Shown here: piece after piece, positions 63,024 through 64,000 of the stretch
Layout of the letters: the number at the start of each line of letters is the position of its first letter
How positions within the stretch are numbered: position 1 is the stretch's first letter
Notes under the pieces: model-generated
Told to the model about the DNA's origin: nothing
The model's input: only the letters and a program-made list of their open reading frames with translations
Database searches by the model: none
Position numbers and translations under genes: made by a program
From: Prevotella sp.
GTDB taxonomy: Bacteria > Bacteroidota > Bacteroidia > Bacteroidales > Bacteroidaceae
Direction: 5' to 3'
Length of the DNA stretch: 64,000 nt
Assembly: GCA_016285245.1 (NCBI GenBank)
Contig: JAEEQH010000005.1
Span: 62,001 to 126,000 of the forward strand

Positions 63024-64000
63024 GCACAATTCTTCACCCTCCACAGTTTGTCGCCACGAATTTCCAGTCCCATATCGATATTGTCCGTAAACAGCTGGCC
63101 CGTGCCGAGTCCCTGGGGCATCGTGATCTGTTCGCCATAGACGTCGCTGCAGAACTGTGCGATAGCGTTCAACCCGACATTGCTCTCCAGCGCCGAGGTA
63201 ATCCACGAGCCGATGGCCCTGTCGTGTGCCTCAGCTATCCACTCACGACAGCCCGCCATACCACCGTGTAGCGACGGCTTCAGGATGATGTACGCAGGAC
63301 AGATGGTGTCCAACAGCTCGCGTTTACGGTCGGGAGCATTGATGCCAATCAGCTCCTCGTCGAGGGCGATGGGCAGCGGCGACTGTCGGCAGAGCTCCGC
63401 CATCTGTTCCCACTGTCCGGCACGGATAGGCTGTTCGATGGAATGCAGGGCATAGTGTGACAACTGCTCCAGCTTTCCCAGAGCCTCATCGGGGGCAAAG
63501 GCGCCATTGGCATCGACGCGCAGCTCCACGTCTGATGGGCCGAAGCGCTGGCGTATCTGTTTCAGCAGCGCCAGCTCATCGTCAAAGTTGATGGCCCCGA
63601 TCTTCAGCTTCACACAATGGAAACCCTGCGCCAGTTTCTGCTCAATGCGCCTGCTCATCTCCTCGTACGTACCCATCCACACCAGTCCGTTGATGGGGAT
63701 GCCCACCTCGCCACGAGTAAACGGTGTATCGAAGAGTGTAGAGTGTAGAGTATAGAGCGCCGTCTCCAGTCCGAAGAGCATCGACGGATAGTCGCGCAGA
63801 GCATCAAAAGGAAGCTGTCCCGTCCGCTCCACCTCGTCGCAGTAGCCCCGCAGTACCTTCACGTACTGCTCCGGTAGCAACGCGTCGCAGCTCAAGTCGG
63901 GCAGCGGTGCACACTCTCCTGTTCCGACGGCAGAACAGTCGGACGCTCTAAGCAGCCATATTCGCCGTTCGGTATATACGCCACGCGATGTTCCCGCCGG
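63005..64000 (-). CDS. menC: o-succinylbenzoate synthase (partial, runs off window end)
   Basis: Frame open to the edge: GTSRGVYTERRIWLLRASDCSAVGTGECAPLPDLSCDALLPEQY; CVKLKIGAINFDDE; ELRVDANGAF; ALDEELIG. Confidence 0.9.
   Translation of the reverse strand, partial: PAGTSRGVYTERRIWLLRASDCSAVGTGECAPLPDLSCDALLPEQYVKVLRGYCDEVERTGQLPFDALRDYPSMLFGLETALYTLHSTLFDTPFTRGEVGIPINGLVWMGTYEEMSRRIEQKLAQGFHCVKLKIGAINFDDELALLKQIRQRFGPSDVELRVDANGAFAPDEALGKLEQLSHYALHSIEQPIRAGQWEQMAELCRQSPLPIALDEELIGINAPDRKRELLDTICPAYIILKPSLHGGMAGCREWIAEAHDRAIGSWITSALESNVGLNAIAQFCSDVYGEQITMPQGLGTGQLFTDNIDMGLEIRGDKLWRVKNCALSIKH
63736..63756 (-). repeat. in-frame heptamer array in menC
   Basis: GTGTAGA GTGTAGA GTATAGA; MenC peptide LYTLHSTL. 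Confidence 0.7.

Overview
64-kb chromosomal window from a Bacteroidales (Prevotella-like) bacterium, called from -7 promoter boxes of the TAnnTTTG type, DUF5606/DUF4468/asnA/QueF content and Prevotella-style C-terminal tails. It is mostly housekeeping: mfd, dnaX, asnA, pyrC, pepT, queF, pth, rplY, nusB, yajC, coaE, aroB, menE, menC, udk, rpmE2, an LptD-like protein and an oxaloacetate/pyruvate carboxylase alpha-type subunit, plus one tRNA-Arg(CCG). I saw no CRISPR array, rRNA, phage module or intact transposase. Two signals stand out. (1) 567-9702 is a surface-protein locus: a coiled-coil stalk lipoprotein and an OmpA-family protein, then a translationally coupled trio of a dockerin-repeat protein, a cohesin-like protein and a cohesin-like protein with about 80-aa MBG-type repeats. 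(2) Many short 7-bp or 8-bp word arrays are dispersed through the window. They sit exactly at gene junctions, where they supply the stop codon of the upstream gene and reach or supply the start codon of the next. They also occur in frame inside mfd, lptD-like, menE and menC. One 53-bp array is identical at two junctions (cdaR/coaE and menC/menE). One 35-bp array is identical inside mfd and the lptD-like gene, in the same reading frame. mfd also carries a perfect 40-bp-arm inverted repeat in frame. Secondary points include tandem repeats derived from the tRNA-Arg 3' end, an unannotated 39-aa smalltalk-like lipoprotein, a stand-alone MetH activation domain, a 22-bp direct-repeat cluster after an HU-like gene and a duplicated promoter. 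All calls are by eye; no database search was run.
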